This document shows positions 34,756 to 45,941 of a stretch of DNA of 64,000 nucleotides, in pieces; positions within the stretch are counted from its first letter, which is position 1; every line of letters begins with the position of its first letter. The notes under the pieces are model-generated. The model was not told the DNA's origin and made no database searches. It was given only the letters and a program-made list of their open reading frames with translations. Origin of the DNA: JADGQM01 sp964441945 (GTDB lineage Bacteria > Desulfobacterota > Syntrophobacteria > Syntrophobacterales > Syntrophobacteraceae); assembly GCA_964441945.1 (NCBI GenBank), contig CAYTWB010000004.1:1-64000 (forward strand), given 5' to 3'. The translations under genes and the position numbers were made by a program.

Positions 34756-37284
34756 TTATTTATTGTCCAATACGCTGCGGATTGCCTCAGCCGTCTCCAG
34801 CAATTCGAGCGGTTTCGTCAACAGCGATCGAAGACCGACTCCCCTTGTCCGTTCCGACACGGTCCCCTCCTTCAATCCAGAGCAGAGGATAACGGGGATA
34901 TTGGGTCGAATGCGCATCAGCTGCCTGGCGAGATCGATACCATTCATGTGGGGCATGGTATAGTCCGTAATAACAAGATCGAAGTAGTCCGGATGAATTC
35001 GAAAGAGCTCCAGAGCCTCAAGGCAACTTGTCTTGACCGTGACCATATAGCCCAATGCTTCCAGGGCCTCTTGCCATATGTTGACCAGGTGGACTTCGTC
35101 GTCCACAAACAGAATGCGCTCCGTGCCCTTTGGGATTGACGGTCGTGCTTCCTCGGTACTTGCCGTCTCTTTATCAATCCTTGGGAAAAAAACGTGGAAA
35201 AGCGATCCCTTGCCCACTTCACTGGAGACGGTGATGACCCCGTCATGGTTTTTAACAATACCGTGGACCACGGCGAGTCCCAAACCGGTTCCTTTACCGG
35301 CCTCCTTTGTGGTGAAATACGGGTCAAAAATCCGCTGCAGCGTTGCTGAATCCATCCCATGACCCGTATCGGCAACGGTTAACCTCACATATGGTCCGGG
35401 CTGGATATCCGGATGAGGGAGCACCGCCGGTGGCTCAAAATCCACATCGGTCAGACTGACTTCCAATATACCGCCGGTCTCTTCCATTGCATGCGCTGCA
35501 TTGGCACAGAGATTCGTCACGACCTGGTGGATCTGAGTCGGATGAGCCAGTACCGTACCTTCCCCGCCGGAGATCTTTTGGTGAATCTCAATCGTGGAAG
35601 GAAGCGACGCCTTGAAGAACTTGATGACCTCCTTGACGGTCGGACGAATATCCATGTGCAGGCGGTCCGTCTTATCGTCATCGCGGCTGATGGAGAGGAT
35701 TTGACGGGTGAGGTCCTTGGCCCTGCGGCATGCACTGAGTGCCTCTTTGATGTGCTGGCTGCATTTTGCGTTCTCTGCCGCCGCCAACCCCGCCAGCTCA
35801 AGATAGCCCATAATGATACTGAGCACATTATTGAAGTCGTGGGCAATACCCCCAGAGAGGGTGCCGATGGCCTCCAGCTTTTGTGCCTGGCGAAGCTGGG
35901 CTTCAAGGGCGATCTCCCGGGTCACATCTCGTTGAACGGAGATGTAGTTGGTGACGGTATTCGATTTGTCTCTGACGGGTGAAATAGTGGCTTCAACCTG
36001 ATAGGAGCTGCCGTCTTTTCTGAGGTTTGTGAACCGGCCGGTCCTTAGAGATTCTCTCGGGGCCCCATTCCAGGTTGCCCCAAGATCATATCGATCCTGA
36101 AAGCCACGATCAAACACGCTGACATGCCGACCGATCATCTCATCCTGACCAAACCCGCTCATATGCTCGAATGCCGGATTCACATACTGTACGATCCCAC
36201 CCTTGTCACAAATGACGATCCCTTCGGCAATCTGTTCCATGACCTTGGCCAGATGGATTCGCTCATCCTCCGCCCGCTTACGGTCGGTGATGTCACGGGC
36301 GATGCCGCAAAGTCCGGTGATCTTCCCAGACTGGTCTCGCATGGGTACCTTTATGACGTGAAACGTCCTGAGGTCACCGTGGATTACTTTTGAATCATCT
36401 TCTTCCACCGTTTCACCCGCCAGCACCCGAACGTCGACTTCCCGGGTGTGTTTCGCAGATTCCGCGTCGAAAAGGTCCACATCGTCTTTCCCGACCAGTT
36501 CGGATACCGGACGTTTGAACAGCTGCTCCATGGCGGGATTGATCAGAACATACTTCAACGTGCGATCCTTGATAAAGATTGTTTCTTGAGCCGACTCGAA
36601 GATCGTGCGAAAACGCTCTTCGCTTTCTTTCAATGCCAGTTCAGCTGCCTTGCGTTCAGTGATATCCGTCAACATGGCAAAAGACCCGGCAAACCTTCCG
36701 GCCTCATCTCTGAGAGCGGTAGCCAGGACCAGTACCCAGCAGGCACTGCCATCCTTTCGACGGAGCCTCCACTCATACTGTCCCTGATCGCCGGCCTCCC
36801 GTTCGGCCATCTTCGCATAGAGATCAGGCAGGTCCTCTTCAAACATGAATTCAGAAACAGAGCGACCTAACCCTTCGTCGGCAGAGTAGCCCAGCATCCT
36901 GGACAGGCTCGGATTGACAAAGGTGATGAGAAAGTGCCGATCCAGCTCACAAATGCCCTCGTTGGTCATTTCAACGATACGCCGGTAGCGTGTCTCACTC
37001 GCTTGCAATCCCTCCTCGATGCATTCACAGCTGCGGACATGCTGCATCAGGCGATGTGCGGCGAATCCCAGTCCCATCAGGCCGAAAAGCCAGACAAGAC
37101 CATGGCCCAGGGATAATGGAAGGGAAATTCCCTGCCTCACGTGATAAACATTCCACACCAGCGAACCCGATACGATGATCGACCATAGTATTCCAAACGC
37201 CCAAACATAAAGTGTCAACCTGCTGGACCAGGTCCCCGGTATTTCGGCATCGAGTTGTGCGTTATCTGCTTCCATGGATTTCAT
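34756..37284 (-). CDS. membrane hybrid histidine kinase, three PAS domains and a C-terminal receiver
   Basis: An 842-residue sensor. Two membrane helices (about 25-45 and 58-76) with a short periplasmic loop are followed by three PAS/PAC units (about 95-215, 220-340, 345-470). Next come a DHp helix with phosphoacceptor His in GGIAHDFNNVLSIIMGYLE, a HATPase domain (NLCANAAHAME N-box, VADTGHGM, GTGLGLAVVHGI) and a receiver domain (FVDDEV, phosphoacceptor Asp in LVITDYTMPHMNG, Lys in LLTKPLE). This HDFNN subtype with a terminal receiver is common in Deltaproteobacteria. No DNA-binding partner is adjacent, so its output is unknown. Confidence 0.93.
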   Translation of the reverse strand: MKSMEADNAQLDAEIPGTWSSRLTLYVWAFGILWSIIVSGSLVWNVYHVRQGISLPLSLGHGLVWLFGLMGLGFAAHRLMQHVRSCECIEEGLQASETRYRRIVEMTNEGICELDRHFLITFVNPSLSRMLGYSADEGLGRSVSEFMFEEDLPDLYAKMAEREAGDQGQYEWRLRRKDGSACWVLVLATALRDEAGRFAGSFAMLTDITERKAAELALKESEERFRTIFESAQETIFIKDRTLKYVLINPAMEQLFKRPVSELVGKDDVDLFDAESAKHTREVDVRVLAGETVEEDDSKVIHGDLRTFHVIKVPMRDQSGKITGLCGIARDITDRKRAEDERIHLAKVMEQIAEGIVICDKGGIVQYVNPAFEHMSGFGQDEMIGRHVSVFDRGFQDRYDLGATWNGAPRESLRTGRFTNLRKDGSSYQVEATISPVRDKSNTVTNYISVQRDVTREIALEAQLRQAQKLEAIGTLSGGIAHDFNNVLSIIMGYLELAGLAAAENAKCSQHIKEALSACRRAKDLTRQILSISRDDDKTDRLHMDIRPTVKEVIKFFKASLPSTIEIHQKISGGEGTVLAHPTQIHQVVTNLCANAAHAMEETGGILEVSLTDVDFEPPAVLPHPDIQPGPYVRLTVADTGHGMDSATLQRIFDPYFTTKEAGKGTGLGLAVVHGIVKNHDGVITVSSEVGKGSLFHVFFPRIDKETASTEEARPSIPKGTERILFVDDEVHLVNIWQEALEALGYMVTVKTSCLEALELFRIHPDYFDLVITDYTMPHMNGIDLARQLMRIRPNIPVILCSGLKEGTVSERTRGVGLRSLLTKPLELLETAEAIRSVLDNK

Positions 37285-37613
37285 CTTCTTGACCTCAAGA
37301 GCGTAAGGCGTCCGTCCGGTGCATACGTCTTATCCTCTAAGAAGAGCACGGATAGCGCTCGGTCGAAGGGGCTTCGATTTATGCTGGCACGAAGATATCA
37401 TAGAAGAGCCGGCTGGGAAATAGCCTTGCAACCTTCTTCGTTATGAACAGGGCGATGGATGAAGAAGGCTGTTGTTGAGGCGCTCCATCTTGACTTTTCA
37501 GAGTGAACTCCTAAAATTCAGGCCGTGTTTTCTGAGCACCTGCATCTGTCTAAAGGGAATAAGGCTAACTAAATGAATACGTTGAGAACACCACTGGCTG
37601 AGGAGCAGGGTCT
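37285..37613. other. intergenic region between the hybrid kinase and moxR genes
   Basis: About 330 bases separating divergent genes; it must hold the promoter of the moxR/bat operon. No clear promoter hexamers, operator or repeat could be called by eye. Confidence 0.35.
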
Positions 37614-38599
<986 letters not shown>

Positions 38600-38603
<4 letters not shown>

Positions 38604-39484
38604 TCCCTCGTGAACTGGCGAAGAAGATCCGCACCATCCAGATCCACACAACCAAAGTGGTAAACGATGTCCTGGCTGGAGAGTATGAAAGCGTCTTCAA
38701 GGGCCGCGGAATGGAATTTGACGAGGTGCGCGAGTATCAGCCCGGGGATGATGTCCGGAGCATTGACTGGAACGTCACCGCCCGTACGGGAAAACCGTTC
38801 ATCAAGAAATTCCGCGAAGAACGTGAGCTCACGGTCATTTTCCTGGTGGACCTCAGTGCTTCCGGCGACTTCGGGTCCCTCAAGCAGACCAAGAACGAAC
38901 TGGCCGCCGAGATCTGCGCCCTCCTTGCCTTTGCCGCCATCAAGAACAATGACAAAGTGGGCCTCATTGCCTTTACGGACCAGGTCGAGATGTTTATCCC
39001 TCCAGGCAAGGGGGCGCGGCACGTCCTGCGCGTTATCCGGGAAATCCTGAACTTTCGGCCGAGCGGCACCCGAACCGACTTGGGGCTGGCCCTCGACTAC
39101 CTTGGAAGAGTCCAGTCCAGAAGAGCTGTTGTCTTCCTCATCAGTGACTTTCAGGCCAGGTCCTTCGAGAAGCCGCTTCGGGTGCTGGGACGCAGGCATG
39201 ATCTCATTGCCGTCTCTATTTCAGATTCCAGGGAATCGAAGCTCCCGGATATCGGACTCGTCGAGCTCGAGGATGCCGAAACGGGTGAGACCATTTTGAT
39301 CGATGCTTCAAACAGTGCGGTTCGGAAGCGTTATGAAAGTCTTTCCCTTGCTGAGGCCCGAGGCCTTTCCGATCTGCTCCGATCCATGGGAATCGATCAG
39401 GTCCGCATTGAAACCGGCAGGTCCTATATACGGGATTTGATCGCTTTTTTCAGGGATCGTGAACGGAGGAGAAGATGCGCTTGA
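38600..39484 (+). CDS. DUF58 domain protein (VWA-like)
   Basis: A 294-residue protein with the DUF58 core (GRGMEFDEVREYQPGDDVRSIDWNVTARTGKPFIKKFREER), followed by a VWA-like fold whose metal site resembles FLVDLSASGDFGS. DUF58 proteins accompany MoxR in this operon type and are thought to be clients or adaptors of it. It overlaps moxR by 4 bases and the next gene by 10, indicating coupled translation. Confidence 0.92.
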
Positions 39485-40545
39485 TGCGAAGGCCTTCTTT
39501 CTTCCGCTCCTTGATCGTACTGCTATCGGCTGCCCTCTTGACGTCCTGCAGTGCTACAGGGAAACCCGAACCGCAAGCTTCGGGACCAAAAGGAAACGAG
39601 ATTGAAAAGGAGGTCCGAAGAGGGCCCTTTTGTGTGCGGCTTCTCGTTGACAGGGAGACCCTGAATATTGCCGAAACCGTCCGCCTGACCATCGAAGCCG
39701 AGGTCGAAGAGGGCTATCTAGCCGAGCTTCCACGGTTCGGGGAAAAACTCGGCGAGTTCGGCATCCGTGACTACCGGGAAGAGCCGCAACGCCTGACCCC
39801 TGAGAAGAAGGTCCTTTCGAGGAAGGTCTACACCCTAGAACCCTTTCTTTCCGGCGACTATGTCATCTCCCCCATGCCGGTGCGATTCAGAAAACCCGCC
39901 GATGCGAGCGCTGGACCCGATGGCGGTTCTAACGATGACGCTCCATGGCAGCACGAGATCTCAACGGAGGAGATCACCATCAAGGTAACTTCTCTTCTCG
40001 AAGAGGATCAAAAGGAACCGGCGCTGAATCCCATAAAGGGACCGGTCGCCCTGCCGGTTGAATCGTTTCCCCTTCCGGTCGTTCTTCTTGGTCTGGCGGT
40101 CGCCGGACTGGTCGGTGGGGGAGCCTTTGTCCTGATCAGGCGAAAAAGAGCGGCAGCAGGGCAGCAGGCAACCCCGCCCGTCCCCGCTCATGAAAGGGCC
40201 TACCGGCAGCTTCAGGAAATCCTCGACGAGAAGCTCATCGAACGCGGAGAGACCAAGCTTTTTTTCTCCAGGATATCCGATTTGCTCAGGGACTACATCG
40301 AAAACAGGTTCGGCATTCAGGCGCCGAAGCGCACCACCGAGGAGTTCCTCACCGGCATAAGCCGGGAACCGCTTTTTTCCGCCGAGCACAAGGGGCTTCT
40401 CACGGCATTCCTGCGAGACTGCGATCTCGTGAAATTCGCCGAACACAGCCCATCGATCGAGGAAATCACCAGGGCCATCGACTCCTGCAAGGCCTTCATC
40501 GATGCGACAACGGACCACACCGAAACATCGGGGAGCGGCAAATGA
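39475..40545 (+). CDS. BatD/DUF4381-like lipoprotein
   Basis: A 356-residue lipoprotein with lipobox LLTSC near residue 25. The N-terminal half is a beta-sandwich-like module seen in BatD-type proteins (VDRETLNIAETVRLTIEAEV, PLSGDYVISP-like strands). A single membrane helix (VVLLGLAVAGLVGGGAFVLI, about 200-220) is followed by a cytoplasmic helical tail (YRQLQEILDEKLIERGETKLFFSRISDLLRDYIENRFG) typical of DUF4381. It probably couples the periplasmic VWA complex to MoxR. It overlaps both neighbours by 4-10 bases. Confidence 0.75.
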   Translation: MRLMRRPSFFRSLIVLLSAALLTSCSATGKPEPQASGPKGNEIEKEVRRGPFCVRLLVDRETLNIAETVRLTIEAEVEEGYLAELPRFGEKLGEFGIRDYREEPQRLTPEKKVLSRKVYTLEPFLSGDYVISPMPVRFRKPADASAGPDGGSNDDAPWQHEISTEEITIKVTSLLEEDQKEPALNPIKGPVALPVESFPLPVVLLGLAVAGLVGGGAFVLIRRKRAAAGQQATPPVPAHERAYRQLQEILDEKLIERGETKLFFSRISDLLRDYIENRFGIQAPKRTTEEFLTGISREPLFSAEHKGLLTAFLRDCDLVKFAEHSPSIEEITRAIDSCKAFIDATTDHTETSGSGK

Positions 40546-41666
40546 GATTTGAGTTCCCGTGGGCATTTCTCGTTCTACCCTTGTTCTTCCTGCTTTGTTG
40601 GCGGCTTTTCCGAAACCCGCGGAGCGTCGGCCTCAGGTTCTCCTCGGTCGGCATCGCTGCATCATCGGGAACGTCCACAAAAACCCGCCTTCGCCATTTG
40701 CCTCTGATTATCCGTGCCGCGGTCATCGTGCTGCTCGCTGTCGCCGTCGCACGCCCCCAGCAGGGCAGAGAGGAAGTGTGGGATGTGAGCAAAGGCGTCG
40801 CCATCGAAATGATCGTTGACCGCTCAGGCTCAATGGGGCAGGAACTCATCTATGACGGCAAGCCGGCGACTCGACTCGATGTCGTAAAGAAAGTCTTCAG
40901 GGAATTTGTTCTGGGCAACGGAAAGGACCTCGAAGGCAGGCCGAGCGATCTCATCGGCATGGTCGCCTTCGCGCGCTATCCCGATACCATCTGCCCGCTC
41001 ACTCTGAACCATGGTGCCCTGGACCGCTTCATTGAGAGCATTCAGCTTGTCGCCAGGAAGAACGAAGACGGCACGGCCATAGGCGATGCCCTGGCCCTGG
41101 CTGCGGCTCGGCTCAAGACCGCCGAAGACCTGCTCAAATCGATCCGCGGCAAGTCCTCGACACTGGACCCTGATGATCATAGGGAAGGCAGTGCTCTCGC
41201 CCGGCGCTCAATGCTCCCCACCGGTATGGATTATCAGATCAAGAGCAAGGTCATCATCCTTCTAACGGACGGCCAGAACAACGCCGGCAAACGTTCCCCC
41301 ATCGAGGCGGCACGCCTGGCCAAAGAGTGGGGGATCAAGGTTTACGCCATAGGCATAGGGGGGCGGGAATCGTTTATGACGGTCAAGACCCCGCTGGGTG
41401 ACTACAAGGTACCCGGAGGGCCGGGTGTCGATGAAGCAACCCTGAAGGCTGTTTCGGGTGAAACCGGAGGGGCCTTCCGGCATGCCGATTCGGCCGAAAA
41501 GCTGCGCGAAATATACAGGGAGATCGATAGGCTCGAGCGGACGGAGATCGAATCCGTGCGTCACATCGACTACGCTGAACGGTTTGCACCGTTTGCGCTG
41601 GTCGCACTTTCTCTGCTGGTGCTGGAACAGGTCCTGATCAGCACGGTGTTGAGGAGGATTCCATGA
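40542..41666 (+). CDS. batA: BatA-type VWA protein
   Basis: A 374-residue membrane protein. Two N-terminal helices (about 5-20 and 58-75) precede a von Willebrand A domain (about 85-310) whose MIDAS is intact: VDRSGSM (DxSxS), a Thr in DGTAIGDALALA, and LLTDGQNNAGKR. A C-terminal helix lies near 345-365. It is expected to display a metal-dependent protein-binding domain at the membrane. ATG 40542 overlaps the previous stop by 4 bases. Confidence 0.92.
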   Translation: MRFEFPWAFLVLPLFFLLCWRLFRNPRSVGLRFSSVGIAASSGTSTKTRLRHLPLIIRAAVIVLLAVAVARPQQGREEVWDVSKGVAIEMIVDRSGSMGQELIYDGKPATRLDVVKKVFREFVLGNGKDLEGRPSDLIGMVAFARYPDTICPLTLNHGALDRFIESIQLVARKNEDGTAIGDALALAAARLKTAEDLLKSIRGKSSTLDPDDHREGSALARRSMLPTGMDYQIKSKVIILLTDGQNNAGKRSPIEAARLAKEWGIKVYAIGIGGRESFMTVKTPLGDYKVPGGPGVDEATLKAVSGETGGAFRHADSAEKLREIYREIDRLERTEIESVRHIDYAERFAPFALVALSLLVLEQVLISTVLRRIP

Positions 41667-42688
41667 CCTCCCCCCGCTTCGAAAGTCCTGAAATGCTGCA
41701 CCTGCTCTGGCTCCTGCCGGTGCTCTTTGGGATTGTGCTCTACAGGTTTCGCAGGAAGGACCAGGCCCTTCTGAGATTTGCCGAAGCCGGGCTGATCGAG
41801 CGGATCAACCGGTCGGTGAGCCGCGCCCGGCAATGGTGGAAGAACGTTTTGGTCGTTGCGGCATCTCTGTTGATCGTCATAGCTCTCGCAAGACCGGCCT
41901 GGAATCCCAGGCCCGAGAAGGTTGAGAGCAAGGGCAGAGACATTGTTTTTGTGCTGGATGTTTCCAGGAGCATGCTGGCTGAGGACCTGAAGCCCAACCG
42001 GCTCGAGCGCGCAAAAATTGCCATCCGCGATCTCATCGAAAAGATCGAAGGGGATCGTGTAGCCATGGTCGCCTTTGCCGGGACCGCGATCGTCAAGTGC
42101 CCGCTCACCCAGGACTACGGCTTCTTCAGGCTGATGCTCGACGATACCGGTCCCGAGAGTGTGGGCCGTGGAGGAACTCTCATCGGCGATGCTCTGCGCA
42201 AGACGGCAGATGAAGTCTACAGCGACCGATTGAAGCACTACAAGGACATTATCCTCATAACCGACGGCGAAGACCAGGACAGCTTCCCGGTTGAAGCTGC
42301 AAGAGACGTCGGCGAGCGCGGAATCCGGCTGATCGCCATCGGCCTGGGCGATGAAAAGGAAGGGCAGAGAATCCCCGTTGTGAATGAGAAGGGAGATCGG
42401 ACCTTCCTGCGGCACGGCGACCAGGAGGTCTGGTCACGATTGGATGCCGATACGCTCAGAAAGATGGTGGACGCAACCCCGGGAGGCCGATATCTCAATG
42501 TCGCAACGGGGACTTTCGATCTTGGAGCCATCTACCAGGACCTGCTGGCCGATGCTGAAAAGCGCACCCTCGAATCGATGAAAATAAACCGCTACGAGGA
42601 GAAGTTTCAGATTTTCCTTGGGGCCGCCCTGCTCCTGCTCCTCGCGGAAATGGCGCTGAGCGAACGAAAGAGAATAAACGGGGAATAG
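41663..42688 (+). CDS. batB: BatB-type VWA protein
   Basis: A 341-residue paralogue of BatA with the same layout: two N-terminal helices, a VWA domain (about 88-300) with MIDAS FVLDVSRSMLAED, GTLIGDAL and LITDGEDQD, and a C-terminal helix (IFLGAALLLLLAEMAL). It presumably assembles with BatA and the TPR proteins encoded downstream. It overlaps batA as ATGA. Confidence 0.92.
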   Translation: MTSPRFESPEMLHLLWLLPVLFGIVLYRFRRKDQALLRFAEAGLIERINRSVSRARQWWKNVLVVAASLLIVIALARPAWNPRPEKVESKGRDIVFVLDVSRSMLAEDLKPNRLERAKIAIRDLIEKIEGDRVAMVAFAGTAIVKCPLTQDYGFFRLMLDDTGPESVGRGGTLIGDALRKTADEVYSDRLKHYKDIILITDGEDQDSFPVEAARDVGERGIRLIAIGLGDEKEGQRIPVVNEKGDRTFLRHGDQEVWSRLDADTLRKMVDATPGGRYLNVATGTFDLGAIYQDLLADAEKRTLESMKINRYEEKFQIFLGAALLLLLAEMALSERKRINGE

Positions 42689-42700
42689 GAGGTTGTTGAA

Positions 42701-43969
42701 GTGGCTGTTATCTTGATCCGCAACGCACTATCAGCAATCGCGATGATGGTCCTCCTCTGGACCGTCGTCGCCCCCTGCCCTGCCTGGGCAGAATCGGCCG
42801 CGAGTCTGGTCAGCCGGGGCAATGAGCTCTACCGGGCCGGCGAGTACGACCAGGCGCTGGCAGCCTATGAACAGGCGTTGACCGAAGGGCCCGATACGGG
42901 CGAAGTCGTCTTTAACAAAGGGAATGTCTTTTTTCAGAAAGGCGAATACGAAAAGGCGCAAGAAGCCTATCAGGCGGCGGCCCTTCACACAAAGGACCTG
43001 GCCCTGGAAGCTGCGGCGCATTACAACCTGGGCAACACCGTCTTTACCGAAGGCCAAAAGGGACTGCAGACCGATCCCCAAAAGGCTCTATCCCTGTGGG
43101 GAGAGAGCATCCGGCATTATCAGGAGGCGCTTCGCATCGACCCTCTACTCAAGGAAGCCGCACAAAATATCGAGTTGGCACGCCTGGCCCTGAAGGACCT
43201 GGCAGACCGGATCAAGCAAGCCGAGGAAGCTGCCCGGGAGCAGCAGAAGCAGCGAGAGGAACTGAAAAAGGAGCTGGAAGAGGTTGTCCGGGAACAGGAA
43301 TCCGAAATCAGTCAAAACGATTCGCTGCAGCAGAATGGGGCGGAGATTTCCCGGGAGTCCATGACCGAGAAGGCCCAGGAACTGGCATCAGAACAGCAAG
43401 AGACCCGGGAGAAAACCGGGAGGGTTGCCGATAAGCTGAAGGACCTGCAGGCGAAGAATCAGAAGCCTTCCCAGCAGGCAGACCCAGCCTCTTCGGCCCT
43501 TGAGGAGCACCTCGAAAAAGCCCTGGAGGCCCAAGGGTCGGCCGTTGAAAAACTCGAGAGGACCGAGCTCGCTGCAGCCCGCAAAGACCAGGAAGGGGCA
43601 TTGGAACACCTCAAGGAAGCCCTGGCCAACCCGGATGCCTCCAAGAGCAATCCGGGCCAGTGCCCAAATCCTCAAACAGGGGACCAGGGTGCAAAAGAAG
43701 GACCTGAAGACCAGAAACAGCAAAAGGCTACGCCCCAGGATCAGGCCGCTGAAGAAACGGGAAAGGATTCAAAGCCCGGCAAACAGCAGGCACCAGAGGA
43801 AAAGCCTCAGACCGCAATCATGGAAGGTGGAGAAAAGGGTGAGGAGGATAAGGTCGGGGCTTCGTTCAGCGAGTCGCCCGAGAATATCCTTCGAGAGGAA
43901 AAGGAAAATCGGCTCCAGCTCCAACGTACCCGGCAGGGTGGCTACAAGCCGGTGGATAGGGATTGGTAG
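42701..43969 (+). CDS. batC: BatC-type TPR protein with charged coiled-coil tail
   Basis: A 422-residue exported protein. The signal peptide ends near AWA-ES. TPR units occupy about 35-170 (SRGNELYRAGEYDQALAAYEQAL, VFNKGNVFFQKGEYEKAQEAY, HYNLGNTVF). A long Glu/Gln/Lys-rich helical and low-complexity region follows to the end, probably coiled coil and then disordered. It would scaffold BatA/B in the periplasm. The start is GTG 42701, with AGGAGG about 10 bases upstream. Confidence 0.88.
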   Translation: MAVILIRNALSAIAMMVLLWTVVAPCPAWAESAASLVSRGNELYRAGEYDQALAAYEQALTEGPDTGEVVFNKGNVFFQKGEYEKAQEAYQAAALHTKDLALEAAAHYNLGNTVFTEGQKGLQTDPQKALSLWGESIRHYQEALRIDPLLKEAAQNIELARLALKDLADRIKQAEEAAREQQKQREELKKELEEVVREQESEISQNDSLQQNGAEISRESMTEKAQELASEQQETREKTGRVADKLKDLQAKNQKPSQQADPASSALEEHLEKALEAQGSAVEKLERTELAAARKDQEGALEHLKEALANPDASKSNPGQCPNPQTGDQGAKEGPEDQKQQKATPQDQAAEETGKDSKPGKQQAPEEKPQTAIMEGGEKGEEDKVGASFSESPENILREEKENRLQLQRTRQGGYKPVDRDW

Positions 43970-43982
43970 GATGAGGACCGGG

Positions 43983-45926
43983 ATGAGAAGAGCGGTGAAA
44001 GCCATCGCTGGAGCTCTGGCTGTGTCGCTGGCTTTGATCTTCCTGCCCGGTCTCGATTGCCGGCGGGGACTGCCATGGCTGGGAACCGCCCGCGCTGCAA
44101 CCGGTGCCGCTCCTTCCGTGCAGGCACTGGTTGAAAAGGATGTCGTTTCTGTTGGCGAGCCTTTCCTGGTGCAAATCCGTCTTGAAGGAATCGACATCAC
44201 CCCGGGGATTGACCCGCCGGATATGAGCGGAGTCGGCGATTTTACGGTGGATTTCCTGGGAGGACAGAGCAACAACAGCTCGTCCATCACCATCATCAAC
44301 GGCAAGACCAGCAAGGTTGAATCCTACGGCTACATCTACTCCTATCGGCTGACTCCAAAGAGATTGGGAACACTTGAAATTCCGTCCATTGTCGTTCCCC
44401 TTGATGCGGGAAAGTCAAAAAACCTCCGCACCAAACCCATAACAGTCCGTGCCACGGAACCTGAAGTGACTGAGGACTTTCATCTTGAGCTGAAGTACTC
44501 CAAAACGAAATTCTATCTCGGAGAACCGGTCATCCTCACTGTAGTCTGGTATCTTGCAAAGGATGTGGAAAGCGTAGCCTTCAGTGTGCCGATCTTCCAG
44601 GACGAGGCTTTTACGTTCATTGATCCGAAAGTCGACCAGGACCCGAGGAAGCAGTATTTCCAGATCCAAACCGGCGGAGTCACCGCCCTGGCTGAAAAGG
44701 GGACGGGACGGTTCAGCGGCAGAGAGTATGCAACACTCACCTTCCGCAAAGTGCTGTTTGCCAGGAAGCCCGGCACCTTTGAAACACCGGAAGCAACGGT
44801 TTCCTGCAAGGCCCTGGTCGGTTATTCGGGCCAGCAACAGAGACGAGGCCCATTCAACGGCTTTTTTGACGACGACTTCTTCAATTCCGGCAGAAAGGCG
44901 GTCTATAAGGCATTTGTCGCCCGTTCGCAGCCTGTCGTCCTGACGGCATTGCCCCTTCCCGGGGAAGGAAAACCGCCCCATTTCACAGGCTGGGTGGGGT
45001 GCTTCCAGGTGGAAGCCTCTGCAAGCCCGACGGAACTCAGCGTTGGAGATCCTGTGACTCTCTCCATTTCGGTCACCGGGTCTGAATACCTCGATGATCT
45101 GGAGCTCCCGAAGCTCATCGATGACCCTGAGATCGAGCGGGACTTTAAAGTCCCGGAAGAAATGGCTGCAGGGGTTGTGCGAGGAACGGTCAAACAGTTC
45201 ACTCAGACCCTGAGACCAAAAAACGCAGAGGTCAAAGCGATTCCTCCCATTAAAGTCCCCTATTTCAATCCTGATAAGGGTCGCTACGAAATTGCACAGA
45301 GCGAGTCCATACCCCTCTCGGTGAAAGCGGCCAGAGTGCTCACCTCGACTGACGTAGAGGGAAAATCGGTAGAAACCCCTTTCAGAAGATGTGAACTCGA
45401 AAACTGGTCACGAGGAATCGCCTACAACTACGAGGGGCCTGAAGTCCTGGAAAGACAGGTCTTCCGGATTTCGACCATGATGACTTCACCCCCCTGGCTT
45501 GCCGTAATACTGGTCCCTCTTCTTGCCTTCCTCTCGCTGCTGGTCTACACAAAGGTCCGGGAACACCAGAGGGCAGATCCCGATCGGTTGAGGTCTCAAA
45601 AGGCTTTTGTCAGGTTCAAACAACGAGTCGGCGCCATGGGAGGGAAAGGGGCCCTGGAGAGCGACGCCTGCGCAGCGCTGCTGGATGCCGTAAGGACCTA
45701 CCTCGCAGATAAGCTCAGACATGAAACCCGCGCCCTGACCTTCACCGACATCGAGAAGGAACTGAAAGACCAACGAATCGATGCCGCAGTTTTGGAGCGG
45801 TTGAAAGGGCTTCTCGCTGCCTGTGAACTGGGAAGCTACAGTGGGATGGGTTTGCACAGGCCCTTTGAGGACCTGGTGAAGGAAGCCCTGGACGTGATCC
45901 GGTCGTTCGATCGCGCAACCCGATAA
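43983..45926 (+). CDS. batD: BatD-type protein
   Basis: A 647-residue BatD. The signal peptide ends near ARA-AT. Repeated beta-sandwich modules follow (VEKDVVSVGEPFLVQIRLEG, YSKTKFYLGEPVILTVVWYL, EASASPTELSVGDPVTLSISVTGSEY). A membrane helix (PWLAVILVPLLAFLSLLVYT, about 500-520) and a cytoplasmic helical tail (about 530-645) resemble the DUF4381 tail of the lipoprotein upstream. ATG 43983 with GAGGA 5 bases upstream is preferred; ATG 43971 is an in-frame alternative. The frame is open far upstream inside batC, but that part is non-coding. Confidence 0.9.
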   Translation: MRRAVKAIAGALAVSLALIFLPGLDCRRGLPWLGTARAATGAAPSVQALVEKDVVSVGEPFLVQIRLEGIDITPGIDPPDMSGVGDFTVDFLGGQSNNSSSITIINGKTSKVESYGYIYSYRLTPKRLGTLEIPSIVVPLDAGKSKNLRTKPITVRATEPEVTEDFHLELKYSKTKFYLGEPVILTVVWYLAKDVESVAFSVPIFQDEAFTFIDPKVDQDPRKQYFQIQTGGVTALAEKGTGRFSGREYATLTFRKVLFARKPGTFETPEATVSCKALVGYSGQQQRRGPFNGFFDDDFFNSGRKAVYKAFVARSQPVVLTALPLPGEGKPPHFTGWVGCFQVEASASPTELSVGDPVTLSISVTGSEYLDDLELPKLIDDPEIERDFKVPEEMAAGVVRGTVKQFTQTLRPKNAEVKAIPPIKVPYFNPDKGRYEIAQSESIPLSVKAARVLTSTDVEGKSVETPFRRCELENWSRGIAYNYEGPEVLERQVFRISTMMTSPPWLAVILVPLLAFLSLLVYTKVREHQRADPDRLRSQKAFVRFKQRVGAMGGKGALESDACAALLDAVRTYLADKLRHETRALTFTDIEKELKDQRIDAAVLERLKGLLAACELGSYSGMGLHRPFEDLVKEALDVIRSFDRATR

Positions 45927-45941
45927 GGTTAGGTGGAGTCC

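Noticed and set aside
43500..43982. N-terminal extension of the BatD frame by about 160 codons
   Set aside because: It lies wholly inside batC in another frame, its product is Arg/Pro-rich noise, and a signal peptide with a ribosome-binding site begins at 43983.
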